64,000 nt of DNA, from the NCBI GenBank assembly GCA_035235625.1, contig CP141140.1:5228685-5292684 (forward strand). Reading direction: 5' to 3'. Positions 32,801 to 44,800 of this stretch are shown in pieces. The notes beneath the pieces are model-generated. The model searched no databases. It was given only the letters and a program-made list of their open reading frames with translations, and was not told the origin of the DNA. Within the stretch, counting starts at the first letter, position 1. Each line of letters begins with the position of its first letter. A program made the position numbers and the translations under genes. The stretch comes from Saururus chinensis. Lineage: Eukaryota > Streptophyta > Magnoliopsida > Piperales > Saururaceae.

Positions 32801-35800
32801 ACCCCATGAAAAGTATAGGAAAAGGGTCAATGAAAGGGCCAGGTATATGCTTTACATTGCCAAAATAATAAAGGCACTTACGGTTTTCAAGGCTTCTAGT
32901 GCAGCACCAGCATCCAACGAAATGAGCAATTCACCAAGCTCCAAAAATGCCTGTTAAGCATTTACAACCACATAAGTCAATTATGTATGTAAAGACATTT
33001 CATTGTCACAAATGCTAAACGGTGAAAAAAAGGTGAATTCGTAAAATCAGCACCAATTAAAATCTGACAGCCACAAGACTGCCTCTTGAAGTATACACAT
33101 AGAGGTCAGTTCACTAAGAATCGACTATTACTTATCTATATCAAGTGATAAAAAGCATTGCCAGATGGTGATTCCACCAAGGTTCATGATGTAAACCCTT
33201 GAGTTTACACAGTCAAAACGATGGGAAAGTTGGATGAACAGGGGAAGAATAACCCTCTCTGATGATTGTCTTCAGCAGGGCGAGAGAAGAAAGACAAAGG
33301 GAAGAGATGAAAGAGGAAAAGGGAGTGAGTTGATGCTAACTTTTTTCATTGATTCTCAAAGAGGGCAGTCACCTTTTACATACCTACAGAAATTCCTAAT
33401 CCAACCTTAAGACTTATAAAAGGAAACTTCCTAATGAAAATAAAGAGACTGCCTAAAGAAGGAATAACATAAATAAGACTCCCTAATGAAGAAATAGCAT
33501 CATAATCATAATCTAAGTAGCGCCTTTTCCCAACAATTTGGGGTCGCGACAAAGATCTTACACCTTCATTCAAGCCTATTTTGTGTCAACTCTTTTGTAA
33601 GAGATAGCATAGTCATATCCTTCCTTATTAATTCCATCCAAGTTTTCTTAGGTCTCTCCATCTTTTGGCATCATTTACATACAACCTTTCCAACCTTCTT
33701 GCGGAGGCATCAACTTGGTACATTCCCGTACCAATGCAACCTACACTCCCTAAGCTTCTCCCCTGAAAGTGCTACCCCTAAGTTCTCATGTAAATACTCA
33801 TTTTTAATCCTATCTTTCCTAGTTATTCCACAAATCCATCTTATCATCCTCATTTTAGCTATATTTAATTTATCTATATCTTTTCTTTGGTGGCCAACAT
33901 TTTGCTACAGAGTATTGCAGGCCTAACAGTCGAACTTACCTTTAAGTCTATTTGGGACTCGCCTATTACACAATACTCTTGACACCGCCCTCTATTTTAG
34001 CGACCTCGCATTAATCCTATGTACCACATCATTAGTGATATCTCCCTTTTATGGATAATGGAGCCCAAATAACATAATTGCTCAAATCTTGACACTTTTT
34101 GCCCATCTATTTTAACAAAAGTTTTACCTATAGTTGTACTATCCTAAAAGTTAAATTCCACATACTCCGTCTTAGATTTGCTCATTTTAAAACGTTTTGA
34201 TTCTAAAGCTTCCCTACATAGTTATAGTTTGGCATTTAACTTTGTTATAGTCTCGTCAACTGAAACTACGTCACCCACAAATAGCAAACACTAAGGTATC
34301 CTATCTTGCATATGTTCAGTTAGTTCATCCATCGCTAGAAAAAAAGATAAGGGCTTAAAGTTGACCCTTCATGTAGACCTATTGTGACCCCAAACTGCTT
34401 AGTTTCTCCCCTAATTGTATGTACACTGATCATTAGCCCATTATACATATCTTTGAATATTAACATAACCTCTAATAACTCCCTTCTTCTTCAAGACACT
34501 CCAAACAAGCTCTCGAGGCACTCTATTATAAGCTTTTTCTAAATCAATAAAGGTCATAGTAATGTACACCGATGTCTTCACAAGATAGATTAGAGAGAAA
34601 TAGAAGAAAATAATTGAAAGGCAAATTAAACTAATCTAATTTATGAATTTGAATTTCTGAATTGCTAATCTTCTCGGACTTACATAATATATAGAGGAAA
34701 TCTAAACCAATCCTAATAGAACTAAGAGACAAAATTAATCCAATTCTAACTAAAGGAGTCCAACTATTAGGAAATAGACTAAAAATAAGATTCTAATCTA
34801 ATCTAATTTAGGGTTAAAACATTCCACCACTACTTCTGCATCGAATTATCCTCAAGGCAACTACTTTTCTAAGGCTTGAAATATTATATGAATGTCATTG
34901 ACTAACGTAGCTAGATCACCATCAAATTCGGCTATTGGTCTGGTTGGGGTATTAATAATATACATATGAAGAGATTTACATTGATGTCCAAGAGTATATT
35001 TCTCATCACAATTGTAGCATAATCATTTTTTTCGATTCAACTTGTGTAAGATTCTTAACTGGAATATTGAAAGGTGACGAGATGGGAACAATAAATGTGG
35101 TAGTGGAGATAGAGGACGAACGAGAGGAGGAAGTACGCCCGTGTTGTGCTACTTTTTCCTCACATACGAGAGCTATACGCATAGTTTCTGTGAGGGAGGT
35201 CCGAGGAAAAGTTGCAATTCAACTTTAATATCGACTTAACACATGCTTCGAATACACCAATTAGGGCATGCTCAGGCCATCATTAGACGCGATTCACCAA
35301 GCGCTCAAATTCATCATGGTAGTTGTCACAGGCGCGAAGCTTTGCCTAGCGATCGCACTTGTGATGGCCTGACTACCCAGTGCAGCCAGCAACCTTCTCT
35401 CGCGACCTTCCCTCTCGTATGCGCAAGGGAAACAACAATCAGCAACACACCCGTCTCTGGTGCAAAGGGGCTCCGCCCTGTGCTATGTAAACTCAATCCG
35501 TCAGTTACAATGGCAGGGAGAGGGGCAGGGGCTGATCAACCAGGTCGTTGTGCTCAATCTCTCATAGCTCTCTGGTTTGCAATCACATGTCCATCAGCCA
35601 TGGCCGCCCTGCACTCTCCCTTATATAGACTCAACCATCATGCGGGTCCGTATCATACTAGGAATACAACAGCCCAACCCATACAAGAATCCACTCTTTG
35701 TCCAACTCTCCCAGCCCAGCCCAGCCCAGCCCAGCCCAACCAGGAACGTCCCAGCACAAATAAGAAAACCAGGGACGGTTCCTTCTCCAGCTAGGAGTTC

Positions 35801-38800
35801 AACGCCCTGCTACTTCTAGGGTTTGTCCATCCAGAGAAACTTGCTGCCTTCGCTCCTACTCGCACTAGGAATCTAGCTGCACTGCATGAGTGCTTAGCTA
35901 GGGCTGGGAAAATCACACCCAACCCGTTTACCCGACCCGCCTAACCCTGCACCCGACCTGACCCTATTACAAGTAGGGTCAAGGTTTAGGCTTTTGACCC
36001 GTTTTGAATTTAGGGTCGGGTCGAACCCGACCCGCACAACCCGACTTTTACCCGATTGTAAATAAAAAAAATATTATTATAGTGTTGATCTATTGTACTT
36101 ATATCATTGTTATAATACTTGTTTAGTGCATACTTTGTTGAACTAGAGGTGATGAAACATAAATTTTAGCATATATTTTGCTTTGTAGTAGATATCTATT
36201 TTGGGATGATAGAAAATGATATCTTCAAGTTGTGGTTAATTTCTATATAGTTTAATTTCTTTTTTGTTACTCTTTTGGGTATGGTGAATAGAATGAAAAT
36301 ATGTCATATTTTGTTATATTTATTACCAATCTTCTCTTCTTTAGAAGAACACATCATACACTAGATTCAGCTCTGTGTGAAAGGCCTGACAGTCATAATA
36401 AGGAGCAAGTTAGGAACATGTAACAAGATAGGAGGATAATAAAACACAATAAAGGACAACTTTTGTAAGAAGAAAATTATAACTAAGTATCACTTGTTGC
36501 TAAGGAGGGTAGAGCTATAAGTAGCCATATAGAAGTAGTTGCTGAAATTTTGAAATTAAGATTTACTGAATCGCATGATCCTCTCTGCCATCAAAGAAAT
36601 AATTAATGTTTAATATGTTTTGTATTTATATGTGAGTTATCGAAAGCCAAGTGGGCCAATCATGAGTAAATAAACATTGAAGGTCTATTTTGTTATTCTT
36701 TTCTCATAATGAAAGAAATGTAACATTACACCTCTAGGGTATTCATTGATGGCTACTATAAAAACGTGTCAGCCACAAATTAGCCAAAGAATCAAACATT
36801 ACAAATTAATGTTGTAATGTATTTAATTTCTTTTGTGTTTGGCCTTTGCAAAGAGAATGTATATAATATGAGTCTAAAAAAAAATTTGAGAAAAAAAGTA
36901 GGGTTACCCGCATACCCGACCCGACCTGACTCAAGTAGGGTTAGGGTTTGGATTTTCGACCCGATTTAAAAATAGGGTCGGGTCATGACCTGACCCGATT
37001 TCAGTGGGGGTCAAGGCCAACCCAACCCGATTTGACCTGACCCGACCCGATTCCCAGCACTATTCTTAGCTGCCTTAGTTGTCCGTCCCTAAGGGGTTGT
37101 GGCGCCCAGCTTGCCACTAAGAGTCTTGTCCGTGCAGGGACTCTTCCTCAGCCTGCTCCAAAAGGCAAGTACACATCCGGAACAGCTCCAACGCTGCTCC
37201 CTAGGGGTGTAAACGGACAGCAGTTGTCCGGCATCCGTCCGCAACTGTGTCCATCCGCAATGAAAACGGATGATATTGGCTTGTCCGCGCGGACACAGAC
37301 ACGACTGCGGTCGGCAGTTTTGGTCCGGTCCTTTTCCAGACGCGGCTGTGGACACAGCTTGTCCATGTCCGCGGCTGTCTGCGTCCATGGGTATATATAT
37401 ATTTTAATTCATTTCCCACTTTCCCCTCTCCCATTCCCATCACGATTTCAACCTAAATGTCTAAATTGCCACCGCCTCGCCTTGCTGTCGCCGCTGCCTA
37501 GCCGTCGTCGCCGCCTCACCCTTCTCCCCCATCGTCACCTCCACCCCTCTTCCTCAGTTCCTCGCCATGGCTTCCGCCACCAGATCTCTCCCTCTCAACT
37601 CCCTCTCTTTTCACTGCGAGATCTCCATCTCCCCTCTCTCTTGATCTCCCAAACGTCATCCTCCTTCCATCGGCTTTCGTCGCCGGACCTCCACCTCTCT
37701 TGTTGGACCCTACCTCGCACCACCAGTAGACACCATTTTCTTGCCGTCTCACACCATCATCAAGTCGTCGCCTTTCTCTACCAAGCTCCACCATTCCCAC
37801 CTCTTTTCTCGTCTCCACCATTCAAGGCTGCCGGATCACCGCCTTGCACCACCGGCCGCTGCCAAATCACCACCTTGCACCACTAAATAAGAAGCATTGG
37901 GAAGAGTCCGTGTCCGTCTACGTCCGTCCGTGTCCGTGACAGACAGATCTTGTGTCCGTCACAGACAGCGGACGGACGGACATGACTTACATTTGTAAAC
38001 GGATGGCTGCGGACCACCCTTGTCTGTGTCCATGTCCGTCCGTTTACACCCCTACTGCTCCAAGCATCCATCCGAGACCAAAGGGCTGCCTACGCTCCAA
38101 AACCTTACCCTTCAGGGTCCCAATGTTCCAAGTTGCTACTTCAGGGGCTGTTTAGGTGTTGGATTTTTTAGAAACGAAAGTGGAATTTTTTGGAATTAAT
38201 TCCAAAAATTCACCACCGAATGTAAATTACGGTTAGTAATGAAATTTTTTAGAATAAATTTGGATGTCGCATCAAACCCAATTTTAAAACTTTAAACTAA
38301 TATAACTTTATCCCGAACTCGGATGTGCATGTTCTTGGTACAATTATGCTCCTAAATTCGAGCTCTATCAAACAAGATCCCACAAGAGCAGGTAATTTTG
38401 AACTTTTAAAGTGGGCCCCACCTGTATAGCACGTTTCTTAAAGCTCAATCGATATGAGAGGTAACCGTTAAAAAACAACGGAATCTAAAATTTTCGAAGT
38501 AGGGGCTGATAGACAGAATCGACGACGGAATTACATCATGAGGTGATTCGGTGATTCCGGCCGATTCTGGCTCGAAACGGCTTGGAATCAACTAAAAATT
38601 CCGCCCGCCTACACACAAACATGATTCCGATAATTCAAGCCAGAATTGAGGCGGAATCAACGAAATCTTACACACAAACAACCCCTTTAATCTTACACTC
38701 CTGAACTAGCTTCATTACCCGCGTCCGTCCAGTCCAAAGCAAGAACCCTTGCTCACTTCTCATTGCAAAGGGGAGTTGTTGCAGCGCGTCGCTTCCCGGG

Positions 38801-41800
38801 GACGCCCTTGCTCACTTATTGTTGCACCTGGGTTTTGGCACAAAGTGTCGCTGCCAGGGAACGCCCTAGCTCTAGTAATGAAGAAATAGCATCAATAAGA
38901 AATTGCCTCATTTAAAACTTCCAAAATATGATCCATAACAGTTTAATTCCACCCGAGTTGTTATTATAGAAAGTCACTTTGAAATAAAAAATTCAATTGG
39001 TGAATCAGATAGTGATTCTCATGATTAGATCATAAAGCTGGACACCTATGAGGCATGTGAAATTTGCGAGACCGCCCTTGCCCTAAGTGAATCACATTTG
39101 TTGCACGTCCAAAGGGATGTTACGCCACCATGTAATTAGAGCTCAATAGAAGATGGTCACTTGATTGAAGGCTTTCAAAGAAACATACTATAATGCACAT
39201 AACACTTGTGTAGCTTAAATCATCTTTCTACATTTTCCAAAACTATAGTCTTCAAGTAGCGCCTTTTTCCTCACAATTTGAGGTTGGAGACATGGATTTT
39301 ATGCCTCAATTCTATAGTTTTCATCCATCTAATTTTTTTAATTTCATAGTATGACCAAAGTTTTGTCATCTCGGTCTCTCAATGCCACTCTCTGTTGGCC
39401 AAAAATAAGAGATCTTGAAAAGATTGAGAATTGATATCGATGATGGGGAAGCAAAGCAATACTATTTTCTTGCATGTCAAAAACCCCCAATACCTAATAT
39501 TAGGATCAAAGCAATTGTGATCTAACTAGACAGGTGGCCCAACACCTTGGCAGGTAGATTGCCTTTGTTATATTCAAATAGATTTAGCATGTTCCAGCTA
39601 CATCTAAAACTTTGTATCTTTTGTGTACTAAAGAAAAGATATTAACAAGAATTGATTAAGCAAGATGAAATAAACATACCAATTTAAGAAACAAACAATG
39701 AAAGATGTTCTTTTGTAATGTAAATGCGTATTGCAATAGGGAGGAAAACAACAAGACACATATTGATAAAATTGATCTTACTTACTTGTTTGGTGTCAGA
39801 GGCCTGTGTTCATTGTATTGTGAACTAAATTATTTGATATATGCATAACCTTATAGTGCATGGATTGGGTGACACAACCATCTTTGGATTGATATTAGTT
39901 ATTGCAAGACATCATCAACGACCAGGTGTCTCCAAGTATTTACTCTACGATCGTATGCTTACTAACATGTAATCAAATTAATCATACGTTATGACATTGC
40001 TTACTGAATGCCCCTTCATGTAAAAACATGATATTCATAGTAGATGCCATTTGCACGATAACACAACCTAAGCAACTATTGTGAAATCGATAATACGATA
40101 GGATGAAATTTCCTTGCTCACTGCATTCTATGGGACACGAATTTGGTACATATCATGTAATCGTATACACGACATCTTGAACAGCCGGCTATCTCCAAGT
40201 ATTAACGCTATGATCGTATGCTTACTAACATGACCATAAATTGACCGTACGTTAGGACTCACGCTGAATGCGCCTTCGGATCAAATTCCTTGTCAATTCT
40301 CGAAGAGTCACCACAATTTTTGGTATTCCAATTAAATTCCTGAGGAGTCATTCCCCAAAAATCAGCACAATTTTTGGGGTTTCAATAACTTCCATAACCT
40401 GGTAGTTCGTATCCCTCCCACCATATATATATATATATATAACGGAGAATCCTGGGCATACTGAATTTGAGAGGACGAAGAGTGTCTGGGAATGTAGTTG
40501 GACAATTATGAGTCTTTGTATATTCATCTCTATTTTTACTTTTGTTTTTTATATGTGAAAAGCTCCTCCCTCTTATTAAATGTGGTCTATGCTGTGATAT
40601 GGATTCTTTTGGTAATCAAGATAGAAATACAGCCGGATTCCTGCTCTTGGATTTTGCTACCTTCTTATGACAGCAAGACAACATTAAAGCAGGAATCCTG
40701 CCAACAATTAAATCAAGAATACGGGAGCAGGACGGTCAGCAGGATTGCAGCAGCAATCCTGCTTAAAAAGTAGCATGATTTCAACAGCAAATGTTTAGAA
40801 AGGACCATTTGACAAAAAGCAATGGAGAAAAGCAGCAAAAAGGACAAGCTAAAAAAGCAGTTAAGAATACAAGACATTGGCTAAAAAACAACCAAAAGTA
40901 ACCAAATAATATATTCCTTGAGGGCGAGATGAAGCTGACATCGTGGAATAAAATATCTGTGAAGGGCACCTGGAAAACTAAATTGGCATGGTGTATTGAT
41001 TATGTTGTAGTAGCCATAAAGTGTAAAAGGTCCTACCACCTGGAAGAGTAAATTGGCTTGGCTCCCACCACTGTAAAGAGTGTGAATTGGCTTGGTTCCA
41101 CTGCAGTGAATGGCACAAGGTGGCCTTGTTGTGGCACTGCCGTGAAATATGCGTGCAAAGGCAACAAGGAGTCCACCTCTGTGAAGAGTGGAAGTCAATT
41201 CGGAGTCCACCTAAATAGTGGAAGCCGATTTGAGTGCTCACTTCATTTTTTTGGTCAATAATTTGGGTGCTCACTTGTCATAAACGTGAGTTATATTTCT
41301 AACACAATCAATTTAGTGGAATCCGGTGATTTGAAGAAGTCTAACACCTAAGAGTGGATGTAGGTGTAGTTGACTGAACCACTATAAAGATCTTGTGTGC
41401 GCCTATTCATTATACCGTGCACTTTGATTTGTTCATCTTTACATACAGCCATTTAGAGTAGGCGAAATTCACACACTCATCAATTTCCCTCGAAGACTAG
41501 TTGACTAACAAATCAGGGTATTTCCTTGTAGGACCTGAGATTTAGTCTTCCTTGTAAATTGTTTTTAATCACTTGAGTTTTTATTCATCTATCTTCTCTG
41601 TGTGTGTAGTTGGCAATAATTTACACTTTGTTGAACAAAGCTCCAAAGTTGTTGATTCTGGGTAAATTGGGTTTTAACTAAAAGAGTTTTTAAAATAACT
41701 CATAAACCCTACTCACCCCCCTCTAAGGTTTGCCCAATCATCCATTTCCTTTTCAAAATCATCACTTTACCCTCACAAATCATATCTCACGAGTTCTCTT

Positions 41801-44800
41801 CATGTCATATTGGGCCATCCTCTTTAGGCATTGACAACATCTTAGGGCTTTGAACTTGCTTGACCATCTAAATTAAGTTTCTCTCAATCCTTAATAGTTC
41901 TCTCACCATCCGTCCTAGCATTTATCTCTGCAACAGTTATTCTTTCCATACGGCATTTCATTTGTACTTGAGGGCACAAAAAAAAATAATTGATCTAAAA
42001 AATGGCTACCTGTGCATCACGTGGATCAATTTTTGTTGCTTTTCGGAGAATCTCCAGGGCTTTCTCGGTTTGACCGAGTTGAACATATATGTGCCCAACA
42101 GCCTTTGCCAAAAAAACAGAAGATAAATGGTCAATGTTGCATAAACTTTTAAGGAAATAAAGCAACAAGGAAGCACCAGTACCCAGCATACTTGCCTTTA
42201 GGCTTTCGCAACTCTCAGGATAGACCTCCAAGACCTTCTCAAAGTTTGAAAGTGAACTTCTAAAATCTCCCAGCTTCAGCTGTACCTGACCCAGACCTAG
42301 TCCAGAAACAGAGTACAAAATTTTAATCCTCACAAACAAATACACCTGAGCATCTAGCGATCCAATATTTAGGTACGTAGAAAAGACTAAAATCCGCTTT
42401 ATGAAGCATAATCTGTAACAAGATAATTTAACATGATAACTGCAGAGGAAATTCTTTTCACAACCTTGAAATTTGCAACGGTTTCATGCATATCAGAATT
42501 GGGTTATTTATTCGTTGTGATATATAACTATCTGAAATCGAAGTTAGTTTGAGTGTATTAACAGATAATAACTAGTTCAGACAAGTTCCTCCAATGCCCA
42601 TGCCTTGCAAAACAAAAGGCTGTCCACATTTGAGCCCAATCTAGCCTGATAAACTGAATAACGGGCATGAAAAGGTTCACAAGAGAAAAACTAAAGGTAG
42701 GGTTCAAGATTTTGCCAAACACATGGATAGTGAGATTGTAAAAGAAAAGCTGCAATGGACCTGTCAGCCAGGTTGATGTTTTCTAGGATTAGCTGCAAAT
42801 AGCAGGGAAAAAGTCTCAGTGGAGATTGTATTACAGCATCATTGTCAGAGGGTAATTCAATGACAAATTTTGGCACAAAGATGGATCTTTCCCCAGTTTT
42901 CCAGTAGAGGTGGCAATGCGCTGGGACTGCCCAGCTCAAGCCTGGCCTGCTCGCGACCGGGCCCGGCCTCGACCCGAGCCCATATACATCCGGGCTGTGC
43001 CAAGCCCCAAAAGGCGGCCATAGAGGGCCCAGACCAGTCCCTTTGGGTTAGCCTCGGCCAAGGCAGCTCCTTTTGGAGCTGTTGGGGGCATGGATTCCAA
43101 CGGGCCAATTCGCAAGCCGATCAACTGGCCCAAAAAAACATCTGGTGTTATGTCCCTGAATTGTACAACTGTGATTTTAGGAGACAAAGGATGATACGCA
43201 CTTGCAGATTGCAAGTGCGATCTATCCAGAGAAGTAGAAGATGGAGATTCAGAGAAGAGTCGAAGAGAGGGAGAGAGACGAACAGAGGAAGGGGAAAAAG
43301 ATTAATTAATTCTCATAAACCTAATTACAACGAGTCAGCCTACTTAAGGCTATTGCCCAACAGGCTACATAGAAACATCCATCTAACTACATAGGCTAAA
43401 CCAGCTATTAACTAAACTGACTAATACTGAAATAAAGCAACAACTAATAACTGAAATAAAGCAACAACGTGCACACTAACACGGGTGCCTACGTGCACTT
43501 ATTATCATAACTAACAAAGTAACTAAAGCAACTGTAGATCATCTGGACACGCAGGCTGCATGCAGTATTTTTTTAAAATATTTATTTATTTATTTTCAAG
43601 TGAAAAAAGATTCTTTTACACACCAAGAGGTGATTCCGATAAGCTGATTTTCCACTACAACAATGAATTAACTTTTGACCCACGCTACAACTAGGAATTA
43701 GATCCAACAATAATATCATTCTTTATCAACAAAACTTTCACATTTACTTACCATAGTAGGGTAATACAAATTCGTGGGGTCTACTGGTTTCTTTAACAGA
43801 TGCCATGTAGTACATTCCAGCCTTTTCAAAGTCACCCTACATTTGAAGTGACAGTTTAAAAAACCAACTATACCATAAAACAATTAAATGAAAACAAATG
43901 GTTTTTACCATAATTAAGTTCCTATATACCAAACCTTGCTATGGTAAGACCTTGCCAGGTTGTAATATGAGTGTGCCTTCATCACACCATGATCACTCAC
44001 CGCAAGTGCGGTCTCCGTTAATTGTTCCACAAGGAAATGTTGACCAGTGAAAAAGAAATGGTTTGCTAAATAATTAAGTGCCATTGGACAATATGGGTAT
44101 ATATCATATGCCCTCTGCATTTTTTCCATTCCTCTGCGGATACTGACAGCTAAGAACACATACATTCAAATTAACATATAAGTAAAACACAAACAAAAAA
44201 CCCTCCTAAAGTAAGGTTACCCTAAGGTAAAAAAGGATATGCAGAACAAGTAAAGCAATATTTATGCTTTAAAATTTGTTTTTCTCACCAAGCAAAAAAA
44301 ATGCTTTTAAAATATGGAAAAACGCACCATCATTTGCTTGCAGATCCAAGATTCCACGTGCCACAAGAGCCTCAACGTTATCTGGGTCCATCTACAGTAG
44401 AAAAATATCAATTATAAAGAGAAAGTTAGCCTAATTTGAATAATATGCATCGCAAATTCACAGTCCTTAGTAAATAGACTTTGACATCTTATCATGAGTT
44501 TACATGCCTGCAAAACTCGTTCAAATGCCTGCCGAGCTTTCTCAAACTGACCCAATTTGTATCGACAAAAGCCTAACCCAAGCCTTACAGGACCTGGACA
44601 GTTAGGATATGCTTGCAATGCCCTCTGAAATTACCAGTACATTTACAAAAAATTATAAGGCCATTCATCAGTTATCAAAAATCAAAATCAAAATATAGCT
44701 CACTGTTGGGAACCAAGAAGCAAAGGAAATACGAATGGCAGAAAAAAAAACCTTGTATAACTCCAAAGATTCCACGTAACATCCACGGTTGAACTGAACA

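Larger units (their letters stand above)
33503..38875 (-). mobile_element. LINE insertion carrying nested later insertions, in CTR9 intron 11
   Basis: An identical 19-mer, TAATGAAGAAATAGCATCA, stands at 33484-33502 and again at 38876-38894. The left copy is followed by a reversed short tail (TAATCATAATC) and the antisense 3' end of an RTE-type LINE. This fits target-primed insertion of a LINE with a 19-bp target duplication, later expanded by a Ty3/Gypsy fragment, two hAT-like elements and a MITE. The duplication is seen directly; the order of events is inferred from nesting. Confidence 0.65.

Noticed and set aside
35709-35731. CCCAG tandem units as a minisatellite gene feature
   Set aside because: Only a short simple repeat within transposon-rich intron DNA.
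35243-35794. 183-codon plus-strand open frame
   Set aside because: It overlaps the antisense Gypsy gag fossil and a CCCAG repeat (35709-35731); composition is not protein-like.
37224-37886. 220-codon plus-strand open frame
   Set aside because: Low-complexity Ser/Pro/His translation entirely inside a hAT-like element bounded by perfect inverted repeats.
42870-43394. 174-codon plus-strand open frame
   Set aside because: It crosses the edge of a solo LTR and lies in a CTR9 intron; no family resemblance.
44504-44512. GT donor four bases into CTR9 intron 6
   Set aside because: It would shift the frame before MDPDNVEAL; the GC donor keeps it. The same reasoning was applied at 42192 and 30330.
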